Positions 1 to 8,298 of a stretch of 64,000 nucleotides of DNA are shown piece after piece. Position numbers and translations under genes: made by a program. The notes below the pieces were generated by a model. The model was given only the letters and a program-made list of their open reading frames with translations, ran no database searches and had not been told where the DNA came from. This DNA is from Ignavibacteria bacterium (GTDB lineage: Bacteria; Bacteroidota; Ignavibacteria; Ignavibacteriales; Ignavibacteriaceae): positions 1 through 64,000 of the forward strand of contig JAUYAB010000042.1 in the NCBI GenBank assembly GCA_030693705.1, in the 5' to 3' direction. How positions within the stretch are numbered: the first letter of the stretch is position 1; every line of letters starts with the position of its first letter.

Positions 1-1143
1 AACAATTTCTTCCTTTTCTAACAGAAGTTGATTCACATCGAAAGAAATTCGCTGCTGCAAATCGATAATTTCCTGCAAGCGTTTTGATTTAGTCGCTTCA
101 GGAACATCATCTTCCATTTTGAAAGCCTTAGTGCCTTCACGCGGTGAATATTTGAACATGTACGCGCCGTCGTATTTTACTTTTTGCATTACATCCAACG
201 TTGCAAGATGATCTTCATAGGTTTCGGTCGGGAAACCGCTGATAATATCTGTAGAAAATGAAACATTCGGAATAATTTTTCTAGCTTTGTCTATCAAACC
301 AAGATAATGTTCGATTGTATAAGTTCGGTTCATCATTTCCAAAATTCTATTTGAACCCGATTGCACCGGAAGATGAATGTGGTTGCAAAGATTATCATTT
401 TCTGCAATTGTGTAGAGGAGTTTTTCCGATAAATCTTGCGGATGTGAGGTAGAAAATCTTACACGCATTTTTTCATCAACTGCCGCAACGGTTGTAAGTA
501 AATCGGCAAAATCATTTTTCTCATCTAAATAAGAATTTACATTTTGTCCGAGAAGTGTCACCTCGCGAAATCCGCGTGAAGAAAGCATCTTAACTTCATT
601 CACAATTGATTCCAGACTTCTGCTGCGTTCTCTTCCGCGTGTAAAAGGCACTACGCAGAAAGAACAAAACTTATCGCAACCGCGCATTACAGATAACCAT
701 GCGTGCAAACCATCTTCACGGAAAGGAAGAATGTCGGCGTAAGTTTCGGAACGAGAAAGTTTAACTCCGATTCCTTTTTCACCACCGAATGCAGAATCAA
801 TAAATTCAGGTAAACGCCGGTATTCATCGGGTCCAACAACAAGATCAACTACTTTTTTTTCTTCGACCAAATCTTTTCGTAAACGTTCAGCCATACAGCC
901 GAGAATTCCAAGAATCATTTCCGGCTTTTTATCTTTTAATGCTTTAAGATTTCCTAATCGTCCATAAATTCTTTGCTCGGCATTATCGCGTATACTGCAA
1001 GTATTTAAAAGAATTACATCGGCATCCTTTACTTCTTGCGTTATTGTGTAGCCTTGCGAATTTAGGATTCCCATAACTACTTCGGAATCTGCCAAATTCA
1101 TTTGACAGCCGTAAGTCTCAATATATACTTTACTTTTCTGCAT
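1..1143 (-). CDS. miaB: tRNA-2-methylthio-N6-dimethylallyladenosine synthase MiaB (3' end cut by window)
   Basis: Radical SAM methylthiotransferase that adds the 2-methylthio group to i6A37 in tRNAs reading UNN codons. I translated it from the start codon at 1143; the frame stays open for 381 codons to the window edge. The N-terminal UPF0004 domain opens with YIETYGCQMN (C13) and continues with NTCSIR and GILGCMAE. The radical SAM cluster motif is CDKFCSFC, preceded by LSVMRGCDKF. The last part in the window corresponds to the end of the radical SAM domain; the TRAM RNA-binding domain would lie outside. The GCQMN and FTRGRERSR signatures favour MiaB over RimO or MtaB. The gene ends the leftward unit that starts near 1403. 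Confidence 0.95.
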   Translation of the reverse strand, partial: MQKSKVYIETYGCQMNLADSEVVMGILNSQGYTITQEVKDADVILLNTCSIRDNAEQRIYGRLGNLKALKDKKPEMILGILGCMAERLRKDLVEEKKVVDLVVGPDEYRRLPEFIDSAFGGEKGIGVKLSRSETYADILPFREDGLHAWLSVMRGCDKFCSFCVVPFTRGRERSRSLESIVNEVKMLSSRGFREVTLLGQNVNSYLDEKNDFADLLTTVAAVDEKMRVRFSTSHPQDLSEKLLYTIAENDNLCNHIHLPVQSGSNRILEMMNRTYTIEHYLGLIDKARKIIPNVSFSTDIISGFPTETYEDHLATLDVMQKVKYDGAYMFKYSPREGTKAFKMEDDVPEATKSKRLQEIIDLQQRISFDVNQLLLEKEEIV

Positions 1144-1207
1144 TAAAACATTTCTAAAAAGATTATGAAAGCTAAAAAAACCCATTCATTTCAAAGCGGG
1201 AGCAATT

Positions 1208-1243
1208 AAGCCCTGCCCTTTGGGAAGGGTTTGGGATGGGCTT
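1208..1243. repeat. Nested intergenic palindrome
   Basis: Outer arms AAGCCC (1208-1213) and GGGCTT (1238-1243) enclose inner arms CCCTT (1216-1220) and AAGGG (1225-1229). It lies between the 47-aa gene and miaB on the same transcript. There is no U-tract on the minus strand, so it looks more like a structured intergenic repeat than a strong terminator. Confidence 0.5.
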
Positions 1244-1259
1244 TTGTGAATCGGAATGA

Positions 1260-1403
1260 TTAAAATCCACTCAATTGATAGAGCACAACGTTAAGAATAA
1301 CAAAAGCAATCCCTACAACAACGTATAAAATAATTTTTCTTCTACGTTCTTTAAGGAAGTGTATCTGCTTAAAATCTATAAATATATTTTCTTCTTCATC
1401 CAT
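1260..1403 (-). CDS. Small single-pass membrane protein, 47 aa, unknown function
   Basis: Short open frame (ATG at 1403, TAA at 1260-1262) upstream of miaB on the same strand. The first 26 residues are charged, with an acidic start (MDEEEN) and a basic stretch KERRRK. They are followed by one hydrophobic segment of about 18 residues (residues 27-45, VVVGIAFVILNVVLY), then a short polar tail. A basic cluster directly before the segment predicts an inside N-terminus. No clear Shine-Dalgarno sequence is seen. I do not recognise a family. Support is the clean charge/hydrophobic layout, its place in a 363-base gap with no other gene, and a hairpin just after its stop. Confidence 0.5.
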   Translation of the reverse strand: MDEEENIFIDFKQIHFLKERRRKIILYVVVGIAFVILNVVLYQLSGF

Positions 1404-1451
1404 TTTTAAAAATCCAAACATTCAAGTCCCCGATAATGAAAAATTTTCTTT

Positions 1452-1459
1452 ATTTTTGT
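1452..1459 (+). promoter_or_regulatory. Candidate -7 promoter box (TAnnTTTG type)
   Basis: TATTTTTG lies 47 bases before the L-2-hydroxyglutarate oxidase start and matches the TAnnTTTG -7 consensus known from Bacteroidota. No clear -33 TTTG partner is visible at the usual distance, so this is a weak call. Confidence 0.3.
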
Positions 1460-1506
1460 TTCAAATATAACGCATTATTCTCTAAATAGTCAATCCAAAA
1501 GCATTT

Positions 1507-2709
1507 ATGAAAAATTACGACATTCTTGTTATCGGTGGAGGTATTGTAGGAACTGCAACGGCAATGCAAATCCTCCGGCAAAAACCGCAACTAAAACTTC
1601 TTTTAATTGAAGAAGAAAATTCATTAGCGCCTCATCAGACGGGTAACAACAGCGGAGTTATCCATTCGGGACTTTATTACAAACCCGGTTCTCTAAAAGC
1701 GCAGAATTGTGTTAAAGGGAGAACGCTGATGTACCAATTTTGTGAAGAGAATGGAATTCAACACGAACGGTGCGGTAAACTTGTTTTGGCAGCCGATGAA
1801 AACGAACGTAAGAAATTAGACGAACTTGAAAGTCGTGGGAAAGCAAACGGATTAACTCAATTAAAAAGAATTCCAAAGGATGAAATCAAAGATTACGAAC
1901 CTTATGCATCGGGAATCGAGGCACTATTCGTGGGTGAAACCGGTATAGTTAATTACACTGAGGTAACAGAGGCATTTGGAAAAAAGATTAAGGAACTGGG
2001 TGGAGAAATTCTTCTCAACACAAAATTTCTCGGACTCAAGAAAGAAAGCAACCGGATGGTTGTTGAAACTACAAATGGAGAATTTGCCGTTTCGTATTTG
2101 GTTAATTGCGGAGGTTTGTACTCGGACAAGATCGCTAAGATTTGCGGCATTAGTCCGGAAGTTCAGATCATACCCTTCCGTGGTGAGTATTACGAAATTA
2201 AAGAAGAGAAAAAATACCTTGTAAAGAACTTAATTTATCCCGTTCCCGATCCGCGGTTTCCTTTTCTCGGAGTTCATTTTACACGGATGATAAACGGTGG
2301 AGTTGAAGCGGGGCCGAATGCAGTTTTAGCTTTTAAACGAAAGGGATATTTGAAAACAGATTTTTCTTTAACCGAAATGTCGGATTATTTTTTCTCGCGC
2401 GGATTCTGGATCATGGCACAAAAATATTACCGGATGGGATTTGATGAATTCAGAAGAAGTTTCAGCAAAAAACTTTTTACCGAAGCGTTGCAAAAATTGG
2501 TGCCGGAAATTCAAAAGGATGACATAAAACCAAGCGGTTCAGGGGTGCGCGCGCAAGCTCTGGATAGAAATGGAAATCTACTGGATGATTTTTGTCTAAT
2601 TGAAGCAGAAAGAATGACCCATGTTTTGAACGCTCCTTCACCTGCAGCAACCGCCTCAATAAGCATTGGCGAAATTATAGCAGAAAAAATCATCTATAAT
2701 TTCAATTGA
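1507..2709 (+). CDS. lhgO: L-2-hydroxyglutarate oxidase (LhgO family)
   Basis: FAD-dependent oxidoreductase of the DAO superfamily, 400 aa. In characterised members it oxidises L-2-hydroxyglutarate to 2-oxoglutarate and passes electrons to the quinone pool at the membrane. The N-terminus carries the dinucleotide-binding motif GGGIVGTA (residues 10-17), followed by HQTGNNSGVIHSGLYY, which is characteristic of LhgO/YgaF proteins. Another FAD-contacting region lies near the C-terminus (GSGVRAQAL). Full length for the family. It stands alone, divergent from the 47-aa gene and convergent with the response regulator. The related glycerol-3-phosphate dehydrogenase family is less likely because of the HSGLYY signature and the short length. 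Confidence 0.92.
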   Translation: MKNYDILVIGGGIVGTATAMQILRQKPQLKLLLIEEENSLAPHQTGNNSGVIHSGLYYKPGSLKAQNCVKGRTLMYQFCEENGIQHERCGKLVLAADENERKKLDELESRGKANGLTQLKRIPKDEIKDYEPYASGIEALFVGETGIVNYTEVTEAFGKKIKELGGEILLNTKFLGLKKESNRMVVETTNGEFAVSYLVNCGGLYSDKIAKICGISPEVQIIPFRGEYYEIKEEKKYLVKNLIYPVPDPRFPFLGVHFTRMINGGVEAGPNAVLAFKRKGYLKTDFSLTEMSDYFFSRGFWIMAQKYYRMGFDEFRRSFSKKLFTEALQKLVPEIQKDDIKPSGSGVRAQALDRNGNLLDDFCLIEAERMTHVLNAPSPAATASISIGEIIAEKIIYNFN

Positions 2710-2748
2710 AAAAAGAATAGAGTAATAAATATACCCTGTTTTTTTATC

Positions 2749-3162
2749 TCATGTGTTCACTTCTTTTGATCCCGAAGAGGTCACTTTAATTTGTTCAATA
2801 AATTTTACTACCCGCTCATTTAATAAAACCGGATCAATAGGTTTTAAGAGGTACCCGGAAATTCCTTTTGCAATAAATTTTGCAATAAGTTCCTTATCAT
2901 TCACCGAAGAGTAGATGATAACCGGAAGGTTCTTAAATCTAAAATCTTTTCTAATTTTATCAAAAATTTCCACGCCATTCATTATGGGTAAATAGATATC
3001 TAGAAAAACGAGATCAGGTTTTTCCCGCAGAATTGCTTCCCATCCATCAAAGCCGTCATGCGCTTCAAGTACCTCGAAGCCAAAATTTCTCTTCAACATA
3101 TTTACCAGAATGCGTCGATTTATAATATCGTCTTCAACAACTAGAACTTTTAAAGCAGCCAT
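2749..3162 (-). CDS. Stand-alone response regulator receiver protein
   Basis: Single CheY-like receiver domain with no output domain, 137 aa from ATG at 3162. That start is preceded by GGGAAAAG; a TTG 21 bases upstream is the alternative. Conserved features are the acidic pocket E10-D11-D12, phospho-acceptor D55 in LVFLDIYLP, S85/S86 at the switch position and K107 in LLKP. A short polar tail follows. It presumably relays phosphate or switches a partner protein; no histidine kinase is adjacent, so the partner cannot be named from this window. Confidence 0.9.
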   Translation of the reverse strand: MAALKVLVVEDDIINRRILVNMLKRNFGFEVLEAHDGFDGWEAILREKPDLVFLDIYLPIMNGVEIFDKIRKDFRFKNLPVIIYSSVNDKELIAKFIAKGISGYLLKPIDPVLLNERVVKFIEQIKVTSSGSKEVNT

Positions 3163-3300
3163 TCTTTTCCCACTGTTTGTCAATAAAACCGCACTGTTTG
3201 ATACTCAAAAATAATAAAAAAACAAGACCTATTGCAATAAATTTTTTATAAGCCCGGACTTCTTCTCCAACTTCAAAAAAAAAACATTTAATCCAAAGAG

Positions 3301-4473
3301 TTAACTATTACTTTTAAAAAATTCAACTATCATTTCTACCACATACTTCAACTGCTCTTCCGTTAATTCCGGGAAGATCGGCAATGCAATCGTATCGCTT
3401 GCAGCTTTATTCGAAACAGGGAAATCGGCGTCGTTACAATTTAGGTTTGCAAAACATTCCTGGCGATGGAAGGGAACCGGATAATAAATTTCAGTTCCAA
3501 TTTCTTTTTCGCTTAAATATTTGCGAAGTTCATCTCGCTTTTCAACTCTGATGATGTACTGGTTATATATATGGTAATTCTTTACGTTGGGATTTTTATA
3601 AACAGCTTTTGGAAGAAGGACTTTATTCTTTTCATCAAAAACAAGTTTCCCCTCATCTTCTGCAAGAGCCGCATCGATAAAAAATTGTGTGTACAACTTT
3701 GCGTTTTGCCTTCTCTTTTCGGACCATGCATCTAAGAAAGGAAGTTTAACATTTAAAACTGCCGCTTGTATTTCATCAATTCTAAAATTTCCACCGATAA
3801 TTTTGTGATAATATTTCGGCTTTCCACCATGAACACGCATAATTTTCAGCATTTCTCCAAGTTCATCATCATCAGTAACCACCAAACCGCCATCTCCAAA
3901 ACAACCGAGATTTTTACTCGGGAAGAAAGAATAACAACCAATATCGCCAATGGTTCCAACCTTTTTTCCATCTTTGTATTGAACGCCGATTGCCTGTGCG
4001 CCGTCTTCAACAACTTTTAAGTTATGTTTCTTTGCGATTGCCATGATTTCATCCATAGCAGCGCTTTGCCCATAGAGATGAACCGGAATTATCGCTTTGG
4101 TTTTTGGTGTAATCAGTTTTTCAATTTCATTCGGGTCGAGATTAAAGGTAATGGGATCAGCATCAGCAAAGACGGGAACAGCATTTAAGCGCGAAACAAC
4201 TCCCGCAGTCGCAAAGAATGAAAATGTAGGAACAATAACTTCGTCACCGGGCTGAATATTAAGCGCCATTAAAGCAAGAAGCAAAGCATCTGTTCCGGAT
4301 GAAACACCGATTGCATATTTGCATCCTAGATATTCTTTTAAAGAAGATTCAAGTTTTTCAACTTCTTTTCCCAGAATAAAATATTGCGATTCAGCCACCC
4401 GAATAAGAGCTTCATCAAGTTCTTTTTTGTGTGAAAGATATTGAAGTTTTAAATCTAATAATGGTACTTTCAT
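3301..4473 (-). CDS. DegT/DnrJ/EryC1/StrS family PLP aminotransferase
   Basis: Sugar aminotransferase of 390 aa. Members of this family transfer an amino group from glutamate or glutamine to a keto position of a nucleotide-activated sugar for polysaccharide or glycan synthesis. The PLP-binding lysine is K187 in YSFFPSKNLG, followed by the family motif GDGG (192-195). VEDGAQAIG (155-163) holds the PLP-pyridine Asp, and SSGTDAL (58-64) the phosphate loop. Overall it resembles the WbpE/WlbC-type enzymes that make 3-amino sugars, but the substrate cannot be read from sequence. It is monocistronic here, with no other sugar gene adjacent. Confidence 0.92.
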   Translation of the reverse strand: MKVPLLDLKLQYLSHKKELDEALIRVAESQYFILGKEVEKLESSLKEYLGCKYAIGVSSGTDALLLALMALNIQPGDEVIVPTFSFFATAGVVSRLNAVPVFADADPITFNLDPNEIEKLITPKTKAIIPVHLYGQSAAMDEIMAIAKKHNLKVVEDGAQAIGVQYKDGKKVGTIGDIGCYSFFPSKNLGCFGDGGLVVTDDDELGEMLKIMRVHGGKPKYYHKIIGGNFRIDEIQAAVLNVKLPFLDAWSEKRRQNAKLYTQFFIDAALAEDEGKLVFDEKNKVLLPKAVYKNPNVKNYHIYNQYIIRVEKRDELRKYLSEKEIGTEIYYPVPFHRQECFANLNCNDADFPVSNKAASDTIALPIFPELTEEQLKYVVEMIVEFFKSNS

Positions 4474-4558
4474 AATGTTTTCTCTTTTTATTTATAGTGA
4501 ATAGTAATCTTATTTATGCTAAGATAATAAACAATTTTTCTTTTGAAAAGAATTCTTT

Positions 4559-5938
4559 TTATAATAATGTTCCTTTTAATAAAAGCAATGCAATTGAAAA
4601 ATAAATCATCAATCCTGTAACATCCACCAAGGTGGCAACAAATGGAGCGGAAGAAACAGCAGGATCAAAGCCAATTTTTTTTAGCAGAAGGGGCAGCATT
4701 GAACCCATTAATGTTCCCCATAAAACAACTCCTACTAAAGCAAAACTAACCGTAAAAGCAATAGGAAGCCAATGCGACCCGTAAATCCCGCTAAAATTCT
4801 GCCAAACAGTAATTCGTAAAAATCCAAGAACGGCTAAAATTGTTCCGAGAATTAGACCGGAGATTATTTCCCTTTTCATCACAAAAAACCAATCACGGAT
4901 GGTAACTTCACCTAAAGACAGTGCGCGTATAACGAGTGTGGCCGCTTGCGAACCGGAATTACCGCCGCTGGAAATAATCAAAGGAACAAATAATGCAAGA
5001 ACCACCGCTTTGCTTATCTCATTTTCAAAAAATCCCATCGCTGAAGCTGTGAACAATTCTCCAACAAAAAGAACGCTGAGCCATCCTGCTCGTTTTTTAA
5101 TCATCTGCAGCATGGGAATTGAAGCATATGAATCTTCCAAAGCTTCAACAGCGCCAAGTTTTTGGAAATCTTCAGTAGCTTCTTCTTCTGCAACATCTAA
5201 AACGTCATCCACTGTTACAATTCCAACTAAAATTCCTGATGAGTCTGTAACGGGTAAAGCTATTCTATCATATTTTTTAAATACTTCTACGGCTTTTTCT
5301 TGATCATCAAATACTTGGAGGTATGTAAAGTTGCCGTCCATTAATTCATTGGCACTTAACTCTAAAGGAGCTAAAAGAAATTCACCGATCCTAATATCGT
5401 CAATCAACTTTCCTTTTTCATTTGTAACGTAAATAATGTTCAGCGTTTCAATATCTTTCCCATATTTTCGGATGTAATCAAGAACTTCTTGAACAGTCCA
5501 ATCTTCCCTGATTGCCAAATAATCGGGCGTCATTAATCGCCCGACACTATTTTCCGGATATCCTAAAAGTGATTGTGCAATATGCCTCTCATTTGCAGAA
5601 AGAAGACTCATCATTTGCTTCAAAACAGAAGCAGGTACTTCTTCCAACATTGCTGTTCTATCATCGGGAGACATATCATTTAAGATGAAAGCAACTTCTT
5701 CATTACCCAGAGCTTTAAGGAGCGAAAGCTGTACCTCAACCTCTAAATATTCAAAAGTATCTGTTGCAAGGTTCTTGGGGAGTATGCGGAAAAGGATGGC
5801 TTGTTCGTAATCTGGCAAATCTGTAAGAAGATCAGCTATGTCTGCAGGAGTCCAATCAACTAAAACTTCTTTTAAAGAGGTAAAATCCCGGGAATTAATT
5901 AAGTCTTTAATTTCGGGTTGTAAAATTTGTCCCAGCAT
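4559..5938 (-). CDS. mgtE: Magnesium transporter MgtE
   Basis: Mg2+ channel/transporter of 459 aa, full length for the family. An N-terminal helical MgtE_N domain (about residues 20-125) is followed by a pair of CBS domains (about 135-255, including MTPDYLAIREDW and RIALPVTDSSGILVGIVTVDDVLDV), then a five-helix membrane domain (about 275-459). The pore region GNSGSQAATLVIRALSLGE is the MgtE signature. The start at 5938 has a good ribosome binding site (AGGAG, 8 bases upstream). I see no M-box riboswitch in the 150-base leader. The gene reads away from the tRNA-Lys. Confidence 0.96.
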   Translation of the reverse strand: MLGQILQPEIKDLINSRDFTSLKEVLVDWTPADIADLLTDLPDYEQAILFRILPKNLATDTFEYLEVEVQLSLLKALGNEEVAFILNDMSPDDRTAMLEEVPASVLKQMMSLLSANERHIAQSLLGYPENSVGRLMTPDYLAIREDWTVQEVLDYIRKYGKDIETLNIIYVTNEKGKLIDDIRIGEFLLAPLELSANELMDGNFTYLQVFDDQEKAVEVFKKYDRIALPVTDSSGILVGIVTVDDVLDVAEEEATEDFQKLGAVEALEDSYASIPMLQMIKKRAGWLSVLFVGELFTASAMGFFENEISKAVVLALFVPLIISSGGNSGSQAATLVIRALSLGEVTIRDWFFVMKREIISGLILGTILAVLGFLRITVWQNFSGIYGSHWLPIAFTVSFALVGVVLWGTLMGSMLPLLLKKIGFDPAVSSAPFVATLVDVTGLMIYFSIALLLLKGTLL

Positions 5939-6089
5939 TTTGGTCTCCTAATTGAATCGAACAATTCTACATTGGGTTATTGCTTTTAATATTAATGGAA
6001 ATCTTTTGGGTAACCAGATCAACTATTTGAAAAAATTTTTGATTTCTAAAAATATAGTATTAAATTTGCAATTCAAAATTATTTTGAAT

Positions 6090-6161
6090 GGGCGCGTAGC
6101 TCAGTGGTAGAGCAACACCCTTTTAAGGTGAAGGTCGGTGGTTCGAGCCCACCCGCGCTCA
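6090..6161 (+). tRNA. tRNA-Lys (anticodon TTT)
   Basis: Full cloverleaf of 72 nt. The acceptor stem pairs GGGCGCG with CGCGCTC (one G-T pair). The D arm is GCTC/GAGC with loop AGTGGTA. The anticodon loop CTTTTAA has anticodon TTT and a stem ACACC/GGTGA with an A-A at the outer position. The T arm is GGTGG-TTCGAGC-CCACC, followed by discriminator A. CCA is not encoded. Confidence 0.95.
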
Positions 6162-6162
6162 C

Positions 6163-6204
6163 AAAAAGTCCCGAAATTATTCAATTTTGGGGCTTTTTTG
6201 TTTT
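6163..6204 (+). terminator. Rho-independent terminator of tRNA-Lys
   Basis: AAAAAGTCCC-GAAATT pairs with AATTTTGGGGCTTTTT across a short loop and is followed by a T-rich run. It starts immediately after the tRNA discriminator base. Confidence 0.8.
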
Positions 6205-6256
6205 AAAACGATAGAGTCTCCTTTCTACTACTTTCCTTGTTTTGGTAAATTAGCAT

Positions 6257-8086
6257 TTAGTTTGATGGAAAAAGATATGTCTTTAACACTTCATCTTTGC
6301 CGTAAACATCATCTCTAAAATTTGGTGTTCCATCCTCTCCCACCCAAGCAGTAAAGTAGTCGATAAAAAGAGAAATGCTTTTGTCAAGATTTACTTGAGT
6401 TGTTTTCCCGAAGCTGAAATTTCTTAATTCTGCCCGTTTCTCTCTAAATTCAGAAACCTTTGTTTTGTCAACTGCCGGCAATCCTACTTCAATTCTAACA
6501 TAATCAGGTTCCCATTTTGAGTTGTTCTTCAAAACATAATCTGCTAACAAAAGTGGTTTTTCGACACGAACACAACCGTGACTCACCGCTCTATTTGCTG
6601 CCGAAAAAGGAGCCCGTGTGGGTGTATCGTGCAAATAAATATCAAACTTGTTTGAAAACATAAATTTGATTCTTCCTAACGCATTTCCGGCTCCCGGGTC
6701 TTGCACAAAAATATATGGAACTCTGTTCGGGGAAAATTTTCTTAAGTTAACCTCATCTAAATCCATCTCTTTACCCATGTAGAGCACCTTAAAATTTTGT
6801 TTTCTAAGATATAAGGAATCCTGAGTAGATTTTCTATAAATTTCTTCTCGTATAATGCTGGTGGGAACCGTCCAGGTCGGATTAAGAATCAAATAAGTTA
6901 CTCTTCCATACAACTGCGGGGTTTCCCAGTCATCAGGTTTGTTTCTCCAATTTTTAGTTTTTTCGTAAACTTTCAACCGCGCTTCATAGTTGGCAGGTCT
7001 TTTCCTTCCAGTACAAATTTTGATATTAAATTTTTCTTGTTTGTTTTCCATAACCCGGAGAAAAAAGTCGGGGATGTTCACCGCCAGGTATCGTGAACTG
7101 TCAGTGTAATTTGTCCACCTGAATCTTTCTAAACTAATTTTTATTTTTTCAACATATTCTTTTGGAGATCGGTTAAGTTTTTCAATTGTGGCTTTTCCAA
7201 TGGTTCCGTCATCAATTAGACCGTTAGCTTTTTGAAACTTTGCGAGTGCTTTTGCTGTCGTTGAGTCAAAAAGATCAAACGATTTTTGAACAATTTTTGA
7301 AGTATCAACAAATCCAAGAAGAGCTAATCTTTCTATCACCGGTTTTAATTGAATTGTTCTTTCACCAATCTTTAATTTTTTATCCAAAGGAGAAATCTTT
7401 TTCCATGGAAGATTTTCTAAATTAGTAAAAAACGGAAGAGCCGCCTGTAATTTTTTATAACGTAAACTCTTTGGCTGAATTTCTTTTAAGTATTGAAGGA
7501 CATTTTCTTTTCGCAGAGGTTCGAATATTTCTCGTTTAGTCGAATCAACAACCGGGATGAAATAACTATCCGGGAATAGTTTTACCGGATTTACTACTCC
7601 GAATCGTAAATGGTATGAATATTTTAACACAGCATCTGCAAGAAGCAACTCAACATTTGCCATATGAATATAGCGGACGGAATTGTTTGCATTCGTAGAG
7701 TCGTAGATGTTTTCGTATTCATTTTTAATTAAATCATAATTATAGCGATTCGGAGATAATCCGTGCTTTTCAATCGCTTTAATAACCGTTAGCATTGAAT
7801 CGGCAAAATATTTATCGTCGAAACTTTTCATGAACATTGGCTGGAAATCTCGCCCCAGATAAAAATATTTTAAAGTATCGAAATACTCAAGCCGAGAAAC
7901 AGAAGTTCGAAATGAAAAATCTTCCGGATTAAATCTGTTTTGAAAAAACTGTTGAAATTCGGTTGAACTAAATTTGTATTTAACATCAAATCCGGTCCTA
8001 TCTTGTTTCGACTTACAACCGCATCCTAAGAGAATTAAAACGATGATAGAGAGAAAACGAAATTTTCTACTCGCATTTAAAAACAT
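6257..8086 (-). CDS. L,D-transpeptidase lipoprotein (YcbB/LdtD type)
   Basis: Cell-wall cross-linking enzyme forming 3-3 peptide links in peptidoglycan. I place the start at ATG 8086 because it gives a compact signal peptide ending in the lipobox LLGC; an ATG at 8125 or a TTG at 8152 would add an unusual long N-region. Domains in order are an N-terminal scaffold (about 30-230), a peptidoglycan-binding type 1 domain (LFDSTTAKALAKFQKANGL region), and a YkuD catalytic domain carrying SHGCVRVEKP with the active cysteine (C505 from this start). HDTPTRAPF before it supplies the conserved histidine region. The size of about 609 aa fits YcbB-like enzymes. Predicted to be anchored facing the periplasm. 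Confidence 0.9.
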   Translation of the reverse strand: MFLNASRKFRFLSIIVLILLGCGCKSKQDRTGFDVKYKFSSTEFQQFFQNRFNPEDFSFRTSVSRLEYFDTLKYFYLGRDFQPMFMKSFDDKYFADSMLTVIKAIEKHGLSPNRYNYDLIKNEYENIYDSTNANNSVRYIHMANVELLLADAVLKYSYHLRFGVVNPVKLFPDSYFIPVVDSTKREIFEPLRKENVLQYLKEIQPKSLRYKKLQAALPFFTNLENLPWKKISPLDKKLKIGERTIQLKPVIERLALLGFVDTSKIVQKSFDLFDSTTAKALAKFQKANGLIDDGTIGKATIEKLNRSPKEYVEKIKISLERFRWTNYTDSSRYLAVNIPDFFLRVMENKQEKFNIKICTGRKRPANYEARLKVYEKTKNWRNKPDDWETPQLYGRVTYLILNPTWTVPTSIIREEIYRKSTQDSLYLRKQNFKVLYMGKEMDLDEVNLRKFSPNRVPYIFVQDPGAGNALGRIKFMFSNKFDIYLHDTPTRAPFSAANRAVSHGCVRVEKPLLLADYVLKNNSKWEPDYVRIEVGLPAVDKTKVSEFREKRAELRNFSFGKTTQVNLDKSISLFIDYFTAWVGEDGTPNFRDDVYGKDEVLKTYLFPSN

Positions 8087-8298
8087 CTTCTCGTTAATCG
8101 ACCAAAACTTGAAATAATTTTTCATAACTTTCTTTTTTTTATCAGAAGACAATTTGCTTTACTTGAAAAGATATTTAATTAACCGTTGTTATTAAAGAAT
8201 AATTCCATACAGAATTCCACATCAAAATTAACAAAATTTACGACATATATTTTATTACCTCGGACTGTTTTAAATTGAAGTCCAACTTTTTGAAAGAA

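Noticed and set aside
5939-6089. M-box Mg2+ riboswitch before mgtE
   Set aside because: The leader is short and I find no conserved M-box pairing; only a ribosome binding site is evident.
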